From Diaphorobacter sp. HDW4B (GTDB taxonomy: Bacteria > Pseudomonadota > Gammaproteobacteria > Burkholderiales > Burkholderiaceae_C): a DNA stretch of 64,000 bases. The DNA lies in NCBI RefSeq assembly GCF_011305535.1, contig NZ_CP049905.1:1684001-1748000 (forward strand), written 5' to 3'. The position numbers were made by a program, and so were the translations under genes. The notes below the pieces were generated by a model. It had not been told where the DNA came from. It ran no database searches and saw only the letters and a program-made list of their open reading frames with translations. Numbering within the stretch: position 1 is the stretch's first letter; every line of letters starts with the position of its first letter. Of the stretch, positions 43,430-52,283 are shown one piece after another.

Positions 43430-43477
43430 ATGTCCTTGCCAATGCGCTCCACACCGCAGGCAGCGACTCCCAACTGA
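43430..43477 (+). CDS. Possible 15-residue leader peptide of the pyroglutamate operon
   Basis: ATG at 43430 with AAGGAT a few bases upstream. It encodes a short Pro/Thr/Ser-containing peptide starting MSLPMRSTPQ, then TGA. It lies in the 145-base leader between operator 2 and the DUF969 start. No homology can be judged at this length, and it could be chance. Confidence 0.25.
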   Translation: MSLPMRSTPQAATPN

Positions 43478-43540
43478 TGGCGCAGGCCGCTTTCCGGCCC
43501 TGCAACAGGCAGCCGGCAGCAACCATTCAAAGGATCCAAC

Positions 43541-44269
43541 ATGCCAACCGACGTCAACCTCTGGCCCCTCATAGGCGTGGCCATCATCATTGCGGGCTTC
43601 GTGCTGCGCTTCAATCCCATGCTGGTGGTGATCGTCACCGCCATCGGCACCGCGCTGGCGGCGGGGTTTCCGATCGAGAAGGTGCTCACCACCATCGGCA
43701 CCGGCTTCGTGAAGACGCGCAATCTGCCGTTGATCATCCTGCTGCCGCTCGCCGTGATCGGTCTGCTGGAGCGCCACGGTCTGCGCCAGCACGCGCAGCG
43801 CTGGATCAGCAACATCAAGTCGGCCACCGCTGGCCGCCTGTTCATCGTCTACCTGGCCGCGCGCCAGTTGACCGCCGCCGTCGGACTGACCAGCCTGGGC
43901 GGTCATCCGCAGATGGTGCGTCCGCTGCTCGCCCCCATGGCCGAAGGCGCGACCGAAAACCGCTACGGCAAGCTGCCCGCCAAGGTGCGCGACAAGCTGC
44001 GCGCTTTCTCTGCCGCCACCGACAACGTGGGCCTGTTCTTCGGTGAAGACATCTTCGTGGCGTTCGGTGCCATCGTGCTGATGGTCACGTTCCTCAAGGA
44101 AGCGGGCATCGAGGTCGAGCCGATCCATGTCGCACTGTGGGGCATTCCGACGGCCATCACCGCTTTCGTGATCCATGCGATCCGCCTGCACCGTCTCGAC
44201 GCGACGCTGGCCAAGGAAATCGCTTCCGAAAACGCCGCTGAAACCGCAGCCGCCAACACCAAGAAGTGA
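43541..44269 (+). CDS. DUF969 membrane protein (putative pyroglutamate transporter subunit)
   Basis: 242 residues with about six to seven membrane segments. The N-terminal LWPLIGVAIIIAGFVLRFNPMLVVIVTAIGTALAAG and the NLPLIILLPLAVIGLLERHGLRQHA segment are typical of DUF969. Always paired with DUF979 in known genomes, next to pcp. It probably forms a two-part carrier for 5-oxoproline or pyroglutamyl peptides (context inference). The ribosome-binding site AAAGGATCC precedes the ATG. First structural gene of the GntR-controlled operon; DUF979 follows after eight bases. Confidence 0.88.
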   Translation: MPTDVNLWPLIGVAIIIAGFVLRFNPMLVVIVTAIGTALAAGFPIEKVLTTIGTGFVKTRNLPLIILLPLAVIGLLERHGLRQHAQRWISNIKSATAGRLFIVYLAARQLTAAVGLTSLGGHPQMVRPLLAPMAEGATENRYGKLPAKVRDKLRAFSAATDNVGLFFGEDIFVAFGAIVLMVTFLKEAGIEVEPIHVALWGIPTAITAFVIHAIRLHRLDATLAKEIASENAAETAAANTKK

Positions 44270-44277
44270 GCCCGAAC

Positions 44278-45231
44278 ATGACGCTGACGATTCAACATCT
44301 GTACTACCTGATCGGCTTCATTCTGGCCGTCACCGCGCTGCTCACCGTTCGTGATGCGAGCAATCCGCGTCGCTTTTCGAGCGCGCTGTTCTGGGCGATC
44401 TACGCCGTGGTGTTCCTTGCGGGCGATGTAATTCCGCCCATGTGGATCGGCCTGATGGCCGTGATCATGGCCGTGATCGCAGGCTTTGGCGGTGTGGCCG
44501 GTGGCAAGCACCAGCCGCGCACCGATGCGCAATACCTGGAAAGCGCCAAGCGCCTTGGCAACAAGCTCTTCGTGCCGGCACTGGCGATTCCGCTGATCAC
44601 CATGATCGGCACGCTCTCGGCCAAGCATCTGATCTTCGGCGGCACGCCGCTGATCGATCTGAAGAACAGCACACTGGTGAGCCTGGGCGTGGGCTGCGTG
44701 GTGGCGCTGATCATCGCCTGCTGGCTGACGCGCGAAACGCCCGTGCAAGGAATGCGCGAATCGTGGCGCCTGACGGACGCGCTCGGCTGGGCGCTGGTGC
44801 TGCCGCAGATGCTGGGCATGCTGGGCCTCGTGTTCTCCGACGCAGGCGTGGGCAAGGCCGTGGCCTATGTGACCACCACCTACATCAACATGGACATCAA
44901 GTTCATCGCCGTCGCGGTCTACGTGATCGGCATGGCGCTGTTCACCGTCATCATGGGCAACGGCTTTGCCGCCTTCCCGGTGATGACCGGCGGCGTGGGC
45001 GTGCCGGTGCTGGTGCACCACTTCGGCGGTGACCCGGCCGTAATGGCTGCCGTGGGCATGTTGTCGGGTTATTGCGGTACGTTGATGACGCCAATGGCTG
45101 CCAACTTCAACCTCGTGCCCGCCGCGCTGCTGGAGATCGACAAGAATGCGGTGATCAAGGCGCAGATTCCCACCGCGCTCTTGCTTCTCACTGCCAACGT
45201 GTTCATCCTGTACTTCCTGATGTTCCGTTGA
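44278..45231 (+). CDS. DUF979 membrane protein (putative pyroglutamate transporter subunit)
   Basis: 317 residues, about nine membrane segments. The sequence starts [26 protein letters not shown], which is characteristic of DUF979. Long hydrophobic helices dominate, and the last part ([28 protein letters not shown]) is conserved and may line the substrate path. It is the partner of the DUF969 protein just upstream. The ATG at 44278 is chosen over a GTG at 44266. Confidence 0.88.
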   Translation: MTLTIQHLYYLIGFILAVTALLTVRDASNPRRFSSALFWAIYAVVFLAGDVIPPMWIGLMAVIMAVIAGFGGVAGGKHQPRTDAQYLESAKRLGNKLFVPALAIPLITMIGTLSAKHLIFGGTPLIDLKNSTLVSLGVGCVVALIIACWLTRETPVQGMRESWRLTDALGWALVLPQMLGMLGLVFSDAGVGKAVAYVTTTYINMDIKFIAVAVYVIGMALFTVIMGNGFAAFPVMTGGVGVPVLVHHFGGDPAVMAAVGMLSGYCGTLMTPMAANFNLVPAALLEIDKNAVIKAQIPTALLLLTANVFILYFLMFR

Positions 45232-45266
45232 GACCTCACCAGCCAAGCGACAAGAAGGACTCGAAC

Positions 45267-45950
45267 ATGTCAATCCAAACACCCGTGCAAACACCCGTAC
45301 CCACGATCCTGTTGACCGGCTTCGAGCCCTTCGAGAACGACCCGATCAACCCCGCATGGGAGATCGCCCGCACGCTGGACGGCGAAGTCATCGCCGGGGC
45401 CGTGGTGCACGGAGTCGAACTGCCCTGCGTGTTCGGCGATTCGATCACCACGCTGGACCAGGCCATCGCGCACTACCGGCCCGTGCTGGTCGTGGCGCTG
45501 GGCTTTGCGGGCAACCGCTGCGACATCACGCCCGAGCGCGTGGCCATCAACCTCGACGATGCGCGCATCGCCGACAACGCGGGCAATCAGCCCGTGGACA
45601 CGCAGGTGGTGGAAGGCGGCCCGTCGGCCTACTTCTCCACCTTGCCGATCAAGGCCATGACGAAGGCCATGCTCGACGCGGGCGTGGCCGCATCGGTCTC
45701 CAACACCGCAGGCACCTTTGTCTGCAACCACATTTTCTACGCCGTGATGCACAGCCTTGCGCACCACGCGGCGGCCCCCGGCGCACGTGGTGGCTTCATC
45801 CACATTCCGCCGCTGCCCGACATGCAGGCCAAGAACCCCAGCATCACGGGCATGGACCTGGCCACCCAGGTCAAAGGCATTCGCGCCGCACTCCACGCGG
45901 CCATGACGGTGGAGCAGGACCTGCGCGTGACCGCAGGCCAGATCTCCTGA
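45267..45950 (+). CDS. pcp: Pyroglutamyl-peptidase I
   Basis: 227 residues. Cysteine peptidase (family C15) releasing N-terminal pyroglutamate from peptides in the cytosol. The family start [21 protein letters not shown] (about 13-33), the active-site cysteine region [14 protein letters not shown] (Cys about 153) and the histidine in [10 protein letters not shown] (about 178) are intact. It lies between the DUF969/DUF979 carrier and pxpA, which makes the pathway clear: peptides or pyroglutamate in, pyroglutamate freed, then converted to glutamate. Confidence 0.94.
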   Translation: MSIQTPVQTPVPTILLTGFEPFENDPINPAWEIARTLDGEVIAGAVVHGVELPCVFGDSITTLDQAIAHYRPVLVVALGFAGNRCDITPERVAINLDDARIADNAGNQPVDTQVVEGGPSAYFSTLPIKAMTKAMLDAGVAASVSNTAGTFVCNHIFYAVMHSLAHHAAAPGARGGFIHIPPLPDMQAKNPSITGMDLATQVKGIRAALHAAMTVEQDLRVTAGQIS

Positions 45951-45985
45951 AGCCCCAGCGACCGCCACAACGAAAGAGAAACATC

Positions 45986-46747
45986 ATGATGAAAATGGAC
46001 CTCAACAGCGACCTCGGCGAGAGCTTCGGCGCATGGAGCATGGGCGACGACGCCTCGATGCTCGACATCGTGAGCAGCGCGAACGTGGCCTGCGGTTTTC
46101 ACGCGGGCGACCCGGCTGGCATCCTCAAGACATTGAAGGCGGCGAAGGAGCGCAACGTCGTCGTCGGCGCGCATGTGGCCTATCCCGATCTGGTGGGCTT
46201 TGGTCGCCGCAACATGGACATCGGCAGCGCCGACCTCGTCGCCAGCGTGATCTACCAAATCGGCGCGCTGCAAGGCCTCGCACAAGCAGCTAGCACCACC
46301 GTGAAATACGTGAAGCCGCACGGCGCGCTCTACAACAAGATTGCGCAAGACAAGCGCCAGGCAGGCGACGTGATCAAGGCGCTGCTGGAACTCGACAAAT
46401 CGCTGGTGCTGGTCGCGCTCGCAGGCGCACCGCTGATCCAGTGGGCACGCGATGCGGGCCTCACGGTCGTTGCCGAAGCCTTTGCCGACCGCGCCTACAC
46501 ACCCGCTGGCGAACTGGTCTCGCGCACCCTGCCCGGCGCGGTGCTGCATGACGAGGCCGAGATCACCGAACGCATGGTCAAGCTCGTGCGCGAAGGCGCG
46601 GTGACCGCCATCGACGGCAGCACCGTGCGCATCGAAGCCGATTCAATCTGCGTGCACGGCGACAGCCCCGGTGCCGTGTCGATCGCGCGCAATCTGCGTG
46701 AACGCTTCGAGCGCGAGCACATCCACATCGCCTCGTTCGTGAACTGA
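45986..46747 (+). CDS. pxpA: 5-oxoprolinase subunit A
   Basis: 253 residues. LamB/YcsF family. With PxpB and PxpC it hydrolyses 5-oxoproline to glutamate with ATP. Signatures: [27 protein letters not shown] (about 32-44), [15 protein letters not shown] and KPHGALYNK. Two neighbouring ATG codons (45986, 45989) are possible. It is followed after nine bases by the pxpBC fusion. Confidence 0.94.
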   Translation: MMKMDLNSDLGESFGAWSMGDDASMLDIVSSANVACGFHAGDPAGILKTLKAAKERNVVVGAHVAYPDLVGFGRRNMDIGSADLVASVIYQIGALQGLAQAASTTVKYVKPHGALYNKIAQDKRQAGDVIKALLELDKSLVLVALAGAPLIQWARDAGLTVVAEAFADRAYTPAGELVSRTLPGAVLHDEAEITERMVKLVREGAVTAIDGSTVRIEADSICVHGDSPGAVSIARNLRERFEREHIHIASFVN

Positions 46748-46756
46748 AAGCGCACG

Positions 46757-48367
46757 ATGAAAGTGGAAAAAAACACCATGCGATTTCTGCCCGTCAACCG
46801 CAACGCATTGATGGTGGAACTCGCCGATCTGGACGACACACTGGCGCTGCTCGCATCGCTGCAACGCACGCCGGTGCATGGCGTGGAAGAACTCGTTCCC
46901 GCCGCGAAAACCATCCTCGTGTACTTCCGCGCATCCGCCACGACGGCCGCGCAGGTGGTGAGCGAGATCGCATCGCGCAAGCTCGACGCACGCACCGAAC
47001 GCAGCGACGTGCTGGTGGAAATTCCCGTGCACTACAACGGCGAAGATCTGACCGATGTGGCGCAGATTCTGGGCATCAGCGAAGCGGAAGTCATCGCCCG
47101 CCACACCGGCAGCGAGTACACGGTCGCCTTCACCGGATTCGCTCCGGGCTTTGGCTACCTGAGCGGCGGCGACCCGATCTTCAACGTGCCGCGCCGCAGC
47201 TCGCCGCGCACCAAGGTGCCCGCAGGCTCCGTCGCGCTGGCAGGCACTTTCAGCGCGGTCTACCCACAAGCCAGCCCCGGCGGTTGGCAGTTGATTGGCG
47301 TGACCGAAACGCCGATGTGGGACCTCTCGCGCGACTTGCCCGCGCTGCTGCAACCCGGTTATCGCGTGAAGTTCGTGGATGCGGCCACGCTGCCTGCAGC
47401 CGCACCAAAATCAGCAACGCCTGCTGCCGCGCCGACAGACACATCAACGACCAACGCGCTCATCGTTCGTGCCACCGGCTTGCTCACCGTGTTCCAGGAC
47501 ACCGGCCGCCACGGTCAGGCAGGACAAGGCGTGTCCGCATCCGGCGCGATGGATCAGGTCGCGCTCAAGACCGCCAACCGCCTCATCGGCAACGCCAGCC
47601 ATGTCGCAGCGCTCGAAACCGTGGGCGGCGGCCTGCAGCTCAAGAGCCGTGGCGACAACGTGGTGGCGGTGACAGGTGCCGACGCGCCCATCACCCTCAC
47701 CACATCGCAAGGCCAACGCTGGAACGTCTCGCGCTACGCGCCCATCGCGCTGGCCGACGGCGACACGCTGTCCATCGCCCAACCGGTGGCGGGCGCGCGT
47801 TGCTATGTGGCGGTGCGCGGCGGCTTCAACGTCGCGCCCGTGCTCGGCAGTTGCTCCACCGACACGCTGGCCCACGTCGGCCCTGCCGCTCTCAAAGTGG
47901 GCGATGTGTTGACGGTTCAACCCGCGACGCATCACGTGGTGGGCGACACCGCCTTGCCACCGGACGACCTGCCCACGCTGCAGGACGACGTCGTGCTCGA
48001 CATCGAGTTCGGCCCGCGCACCGACTGGTTCACGCCCGAAGCCGTCGAGCTGCTGTGCACGCAGCGCTGGCAGGTCACGCCGCAATCGAATCGCGTGGGC
48101 CTGCGCATTGAAGGCGAGGTGCCGCTCTCGCGCACCGTCACCGCAGAACTGCCCAGCGAAGGCACACCGCTTGGCGCATTGCAGGTGCCGGCCAACGGCC
48201 AACCCGTGCTGTTTCTGGCCGACCACCCTCTTACCGGCGGCTACCCCGTGATCGCCTGCGTCGCGCCCCACCACCTCGACCGCGCGGGACAGATTCCCGT
48301 GGGCGCGTGGCTGCGCTTCAACCCCATTCGCCGTTTCGCAGAAATGGCACCCGACAACACGCTTTGA
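46757..48367 (+). CDS. pxpBC: 5-oxoprolinase subunits B and C, natural fusion
   Basis: 536 residues. Residues 1 to about 220 are PxpB (KipI/AHS1): FTGFAPGFGYLSGGDP and PRRSSPRTKVPAGSVALAG. An Ala/Pro/Thr linker (about 215-232) follows. From about 235 on comes PxpC (KipA/AHS2): VFQDTGRHGQAGQGVSASGAMD, LGSCSTDTLA and the closing PVGAWLRFNPI. In many bacteria these are two genes; here they are one. The AHS1/AHS2 domains also occur within urea carboxylase, relevant to the biotin carboxylase gene 12 bases downstream. A second ATG at 46778 is an alternative start. Confidence 0.93.
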   Translation: MKVEKNTMRFLPVNRNALMVELADLDDTLALLASLQRTPVHGVEELVPAAKTILVYFRASATTAAQVVSEIASRKLDARTERSDVLVEIPVHYNGEDLTDVAQILGISEAEVIARHTGSEYTVAFTGFAPGFGYLSGGDPIFNVPRRSSPRTKVPAGSVALAGTFSAVYPQASPGGWQLIGVTETPMWDLSRDLPALLQPGYRVKFVDAATLPAAAPKSATPAAAPTDTSTTNALIVRATGLLTVFQDTGRHGQAGQGVSASGAMDQVALKTANRLIGNASHVAALETVGGGLQLKSRGDNVVAVTGADAPITLTTSQGQRWNVSRYAPIALADGDTLSIAQPVAGARCYVAVRGGFNVAPVLGSCSTDTLAHVGPAALKVGDVLTVQPATHHVVGDTALPPDDLPTLQDDVVLDIEFGPRTDWFTPEAVELLCTQRWQVTPQSNRVGLRIEGEVPLSRTVTAELPSEGTPLGALQVPANGQPVLFLADHPLTGGYPVIACVAPHHLDRAGQIPVGAWLRFNPIRRFAEMAPDNTL

Positions 48368-48379
48368 GGAAGTCTCATC

Positions 48380-50113
48380 ATGAAAAAAGTTCTGATTGCC
48401 AACCGTGGTGAGATCGCGGTCCGCGTGGTGCGCGCCTGCGCCGACTACGGCGTGAAATCCGTCGCCATCTACGCCGATTCCGACATCGATGCACTGCACG
48501 TGCGCATGGCCGACGAGGCCTACGGTCTGGCTGGTGAGCGACCCGCAGACAGCTATCTCAACATCGCCAAGATCATCGACATCGCCAAGAAAAGCGGTGC
48601 CGATGCGGTGCATCCAGGCTACGGCTTTCTCTCGGAATCCGAAGCCTTCGCGCAAGCCGTGCAGGGCGCCGGTCTGATCTGGATTGGCCCCAAGCCCGAA
48701 ACCATTGCACTGCTCGGCGACAAGGTCAGCGCGCGCAAGGTGGCGTTGGAAGTCGGTGCGCCGCTGGTCGCGGGCACCAAGGACCCGGTGAAGGACGCAT
48801 CGGAAGTCCTGAAGTTCGCCGAAGAACACGGCCTGCCCATCATCATCAAGGCCGCTTTCGGCGGCGGCGGTCGCGGCATGAAGATCGCGTGGCGCATGGA
48901 CGAAGTCGAAGAGCTTTTCGCATCGGCCACACGCGAAGCCATCACTGCTTTCGGTCGCGGTGAATGCTTTGTCGAGCAGTTCCTCGACAAGCCACGCCAC
49001 ATCGAAGCGCAAGTGATTGCCGACACGCACGGCAATGTCGTAGTGCTCGGCACGCGCGACTGCTCGCTGCAACGCCGCAACCAGAAGCTCGTGGAAGAAG
49101 CCCCCGCGCCCTTCATCAGCGACGAGCAACGTGAACGCATCCACCAGTCCGCGCGCGCCATCTGCGCCAAGGCGGGCTACGTGAGCGCGGGCACGGTGGA
49201 ATATCTGCTGAGCCAAAGCGGCGCGATCTCGTTCCTCGAAGTGAACACGCGCCTGCAGGTCGAGCACCCGGTCACCGAACAGACCACGGGCGTGGACCTC
49301 GTCGTCGAACAACTGCGCGTGGCCGACGGCCTGCCGCTGTCGATCACCGAAACACCCCAGCCCACCGGCCACTCGTTCGAATTCCGCATCAACGCCGAAG
49401 ACGTGGGCCGCGGCTTTCTGCCCACACCCGGCAAAATCACGCGCTTTGACGCCCCGAGCGGCCCCGGCGTGCGCGTTGATTCCGGCGTGCAGACCGGCTC
49501 CGTCATCTCGGGCTCGTTCGACTCGATGATGGCCAAGCTCATCGTCACCGGCGCCACCCGCGAACAGGCACTGATCCGCGCCCGCCGTGCACTCAAGGAA
49601 TTCCACATCGAAGGCGTCGCTTCGGTCCTGCCTTTCCACCGCGCCGTGGTGAATCAGGCCGACTTCAGCGGCACCGATGGCTTCAAGGTCCACACCCGCT
49701 GGATCGAAACCGCCTTCGTGGAACCCCTCGCCGCCGCCGTGCGCGCAGAGCCGCTGGTGGACACCACGCTCACCCGCACCGCCATCGAAATCGACGGCAA
49801 GCGCGTATCGCTCGGCCTGCCCGCCGTGCTGCTGCAGGGCCTGTCCGCTGCTGCTCCGGGCACGGCTGGCAACGCATCCGCACCCGCTGCTGCGGTGGCT
49901 GATCCCAACGTCGTCGAATCCCCCATCGCAGGCAATCTGCACGCATGGAAGGTTGAAGACGGCGCAACCGTCAAGGAAGGCGACGTGATCGCCGTGATGG
50001 AAGCGATGAAGATGGAAATGCAGGTGACCGCACACAAGAGCGGAAAGATCGCGCTGCTGGCAAAAGCCGGAACTGCGCAGACGCTGGGAGCGGCGCTCGC
50101 GCGGATTGGTTGA
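48380..50113 (+). CDS. Biotin carboxylase with C-terminal biotinyl domain, in the 5-oxoprolinase operon
   Basis: 577 residues. The biotin carboxylase domain (1 to about 445) starts [19 protein letters not shown] and has the ATP loop [14 protein letters not shown] (about 157-170) and [14 protein letters not shown]. The biotinyl domain at the end holds the biotinylation site EAMKMEM (Lys about 553). No carboxyltransferase domain is present. Close relatives act in acyl-CoA or urea carboxylases. The operon position suggests a role beside PxpABC, but whether biotin-dependent carboxylation takes part in pyroglutamate use is unknown. Confidence 0.9.
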   Translation: MKKVLIANRGEIAVRVVRACADYGVKSVAIYADSDIDALHVRMADEAYGLAGERPADSYLNIAKIIDIAKKSGADAVHPGYGFLSESEAFAQAVQGAGLIWIGPKPETIALLGDKVSARKVALEVGAPLVAGTKDPVKDASEVLKFAEEHGLPIIIKAAFGGGGRGMKIAWRMDEVEELFASATREAITAFGRGECFVEQFLDKPRHIEAQVIADTHGNVVVLGTRDCSLQRRNQKLVEEAPAPFISDEQRERIHQSARAICAKAGYVSAGTVEYLLSQSGAISFLEVNTRLQVEHPVTEQTTGVDLVVEQLRVADGLPLSITETPQPTGHSFEFRINAEDVGRGFLPTPGKITRFDAPSGPGVRVDSGVQTGSVISGSFDSMMAKLIVTGATREQALIRARRALKEFHIEGVASVLPFHRAVVNQADFSGTDGFKVHTRWIETAFVEPLAAAVRAEPLVDTTLTRTAIEIDGKRVSLGLPAVLLQGLSAAAPGTAGNASAPAAAVADPNVVESPIAGNLHAWKVEDGATVKEGDVIAVMEAMKMEMQVTAHKSGKIALLAKAGTAQTLGAALARIG

Positions 50114-50126
50114 ACTTGTGAAAGAT

Positions 50127-50162
50127 GACGTGACCGCCTGCACACACGCTCGCGGTCATGTC
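50127..50162. terminator. Hairpin between convergent genes
   Basis: An 11-pair stem (50127-50137 with 50152-50162, one G-U pair) including the perfect TGACCGC/GCGGTCA, with a 14-base loop. It lies in the 60-base gap between the pyroglutamate operon and the converging NTF2-like gene. No T-run; it may act in both directions. Confidence 0.5.
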
Positions 50163-50173
50163 GTGTCGCTGCA

Positions 50174-50596
50174 TCAATAAGACCGCAGCGCAATCCCCCA
50201 GCACCCATCGCGCCGCGTGACGATCCAGAGATTGCGGTGCATGCTCAGCACCTCGTCCTGGGCATTGCAGCGGCTGTAGGTCACCACAAAATGGACCTTG
50301 TCCTGACTCACCAGAACAGGCTCCTTGGCTTCATAGCGGGTATGGTTCCACCCCGTCGCTTTCAACGCCTCGAAGAAGTGGGAGGGATGCTGGCCGGGTT
50401 CGAGCCACTCCAGCCGTTCGGCCCCCGACAACATGATGTGCGGGAAGTGCAATTCGCCATCCATGCCCAATGAATCGCAGGCGTTGAAACGCTCCGTGAA
50501 GCGATCAAGGCACGCGGATGCGGCGGCAACCAACTGCGCGTCGTCGTCCTGCGTGCTGTCCGTGCCTGCGCTCACGAAACGGATGAAATCGCTCAC
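50174..50596 (-). CDS. NTF2/SnoaL-like domain protein
   Basis: 140 residues. The pattern AACLDRFTERFNACDSLGMDGELHFPHIML, then YEAKEPVLVSQDKVHFVVTYSRCNA and HRNLWIVTRRDGCWGIALRSY, matches the cone-shaped NTF2-like fold (helix, DxxH strand, and closing strands with the WKI-like motif). Such proteins are small enzymes or ligand binders. No catalytic assignment is possible. The start is a GTG at 50596 with GGAGG ten bases upstream. Longer open frames upstream show no related sequence. Confidence 0.65.
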   Translation of the reverse strand: MSDFIRFVSAGTDSTQDDDAQLVAAASACLDRFTERFNACDSLGMDGELHFPHIMLSGAERLEWLEPGQHPSHFFEALKATGWNHTRYEAKEPVLVSQDKVHFVVTYSRCNAQDEVLSMHRNLWIVTRRDGCWGIALRSY

Positions 50597-50722
50597 GGCC
50601 TCTTTGCCTCCAATGACTTGTTCGCTCGATCTATGCCGTACATTCTGCCGTCGCAAGCATATACGGCACGACGCAATCGTCGGAAAATGAGCGCTCCTCA
50701 CAAGAATGAGAAGGAGCCCGCC

Positions 50723-51382
50723 ATGCCCCTCGCACTCTACGGCCACCCCTTTTCCTCGTACACACAGAAGGTCCTGATCGCGCTGTACGAGAACCAGACG
50801 GCGTTTGAATTCCGCTGGGTCGCTCCTGATCAGCCCTTGCATATGGCGGAGTGGCAAAGGCTGTGGCCGCTGCGCAAGTTTCCGGTGTTGCTCGACGGCG
50901 AGCAAAGCATTGCCGAGAGCAGCATCGTCATCGAGCATCTGCACTTGCATCATCCCGGCCCGGTGGCGCTCTTGCCATCCGATGCGCAAGCGGCGCTCGA
51001 TGTGCGATTCATGGATCGCTTCTTCGATCTGCATGTGATGAGCCCCATGCAAACCGCCGTGAACGGAGCGCTGAGCGGCGATGCCATCAGGCGCAAGGAC
51101 GGTCTGGCATTCGCGCAGGAAAAGCTGGAGATAGCGTACGCGTGGCTCGATACGCATCTCGCGGGCAAGACCTGGGCGTGCGGCGAGCGGTTTTCGATGG
51201 CCGATTGCGCGGCTGCGCCCTCGCTGTTCTATGCGGATTGGACGCATCCGATTTCCGGTGCGCACTCTCATTTGAAAGCCTACCGGGAGCGGCTGTTGGT
51301 GCGTCCATCGTTTGCTCGTGCGGTGAATGAAGCGCGGCCTTTCCGGGCCTACTTTCCGCTCGGTGCACCGGATCGGGATTGA
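50723..51382 (+). CDS. Glutathione S-transferase family protein
   Basis: 219 residues. An N-terminal thioredoxin-like domain starts MPLALYGHPFSSYTQKVLIALYENQ, with a catalytic Ser/Tyr candidate in SSYTQK and the RKFPVLLDGEQSIAESSIVIEHL segment (cis-Pro and ES motif). A helical C-terminal domain carries FSMADCAAAPSLFYAD. Probably glutathione-dependent detoxification; substrate unknown. GAAGGAG lies seven bases before the ATG. An in-frame ATG at 50687 would add 12 residues. Confidence 0.87.
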   Translation: MPLALYGHPFSSYTQKVLIALYENQTAFEFRWVAPDQPLHMAEWQRLWPLRKFPVLLDGEQSIAESSIVIEHLHLHHPGPVALLPSDAQAALDVRFMDRFFDLHVMSPMQTAVNGALSGDAIRRKDGLAFAQEKLEIAYAWLDTHLAGKTWACGERFSMADCAAAPSLFYADWTHPISGAHSHLKAYRERLLVRPSFARAVNEARPFRAYFPLGAPDRD

Positions 51383-51576
51383 TGAGCCGCCGCGTGCTTG
51401 AGCAGCCAGACGACTGTTCATAACCACAGTGATTTGAAGCCCCAAGCCCCATGTCGGCGCTGGGGTAGCCTGCATTCGGTAACATTGCACCTCTTACGTG
51501 CGCGCGAGCATGGGGGACACTTGTGTGCCCTCCAGCCATTGCCACCAAAGCGCGCCGCGAAAACCCGATTCATTTC

Positions 51577-51613
51577 GGCTCCCGCCTGAATGCCCCATGC
51601 GGCAGCGGGAGCC
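51577..51613 (+). promoter_or_regulatory. Inverted repeat in the leader of the DUF2760-Hsp70 operon
   Basis: Perfect 9 bp arms GGCTCCCGC (51577-51585) and GCGGGAGCC (51605-51613) with a 19-base loop, ending 37 bases before the DUF2760 start codon. No T-run. It could be a protein-binding site or an mRNA structure. Confidence 0.4.
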
Positions 51614-51650
51614 CAGCGCCGGGGAACGAACGCACCCGGAAATTCAAGCC

Positions 51651-52283
51651 ATGACTCAGAACACCCCACCCTCTTTTTTCAGTCGCATCGCGATTGCCAT
51701 CGGCAGCTTTTTTGCCATCCTCGGCAACGGTCGTCTCGCGGCTGACATCACCCGTCTGCGCGGTGGCGAGCAGCTCGCCGCCGATGTGCCCACGCCCGAA
51801 CCCAAGGAAGTGCGCATCGAAGTGCCGGTCGAGAAAATCGTCGAAACCCGTGTGGAGGTGCCCGTCGAAAAGATCATCGAACGCACCGTGCAGGTTCGCG
51901 TGCCGACCGACACCGCAGCCCTGCAAGTGCTCGGCCTGATGCAGCGCGAAGCCCGCTTTGTGGACTTCATCCAGGAAGATGTGGCCAGCTACAGCGATGC
52001 CGAAATCGGTGCCGCCGCACGCGTGGTGCACGAAGGCTGCCGCAAGGTGCTCAAGGAGCATTTCAAGCTCGTGCCCGTGCGCGACGAAGCCGAAGGCAGC
52101 CGCATCACCGTGGCGCCGGGCTTCGACACCACCGCGATTCGCCTGACCGGCAATGTGGTCGGCCAAGCGCCATTCACCGGCACGCTCACGCATCGCGGCT
52201 GGAAGGTTTCGCAGATGCAACTGCCGCAACTCACCGACGAAAAAGCCGCTGAGATCGTGGCTCAGGCAGAGGTGGAACTGTGA
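51651..52283 (+). CDS. DUF2760 family protein
   Basis: 210 residues. An N-terminal hydrophobic stretch (FFSRIAIAIGSFFAILG, about 8-25) may anchor it to the membrane. Then comes a charged coiled-coil-like region with heptad-like EVPVEKIVETRVEVPVEKII repeats (about 57-83). The conserved DUF2760 core follows (ALQVLGLMQREARFVDFIQEDVASYSDAEIGAAARVVHEGCRKVL). Function unknown; found next to Hsp70-like genes in many proteobacteria. The stop overlaps the Hsp70-like start (GTGA), so the two are translationally coupled. Confidence 0.9.
   Translation: MTQNTPPSFFSRIAIAIGSFFAILGNGRLAADITRLRGGEQLAADVPTPEPKEVRIEVPVEKIVETRVEVPVEKIIERTVQVRVPTDTAALQVLGLMQREARFVDFIQEDVASYSDAEIGAAARVVHEGCRKVLKEHFKLVPVRDEAEGSRITVAPGFDTTAIRLTGNVVGQAPFTGTLTHRGWKVSQMQLPQLTDEKAAEIVAQAEVEL

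Noticed and set aside
47444-50143. An 899-codon open frame antisense to pxpBC and the biotin carboxylase
   Set aside because: Same GC-bias artefact; no motifs, and both plus-strand genes are certain.
51433-51454. Heat-shock (sigma-32) promoter for the Hsp70-like operon
   Set aside because: CCCCATGT matches the -10, but the nearest -35-like TTTGAA is only 8 bases away instead of 13-15.
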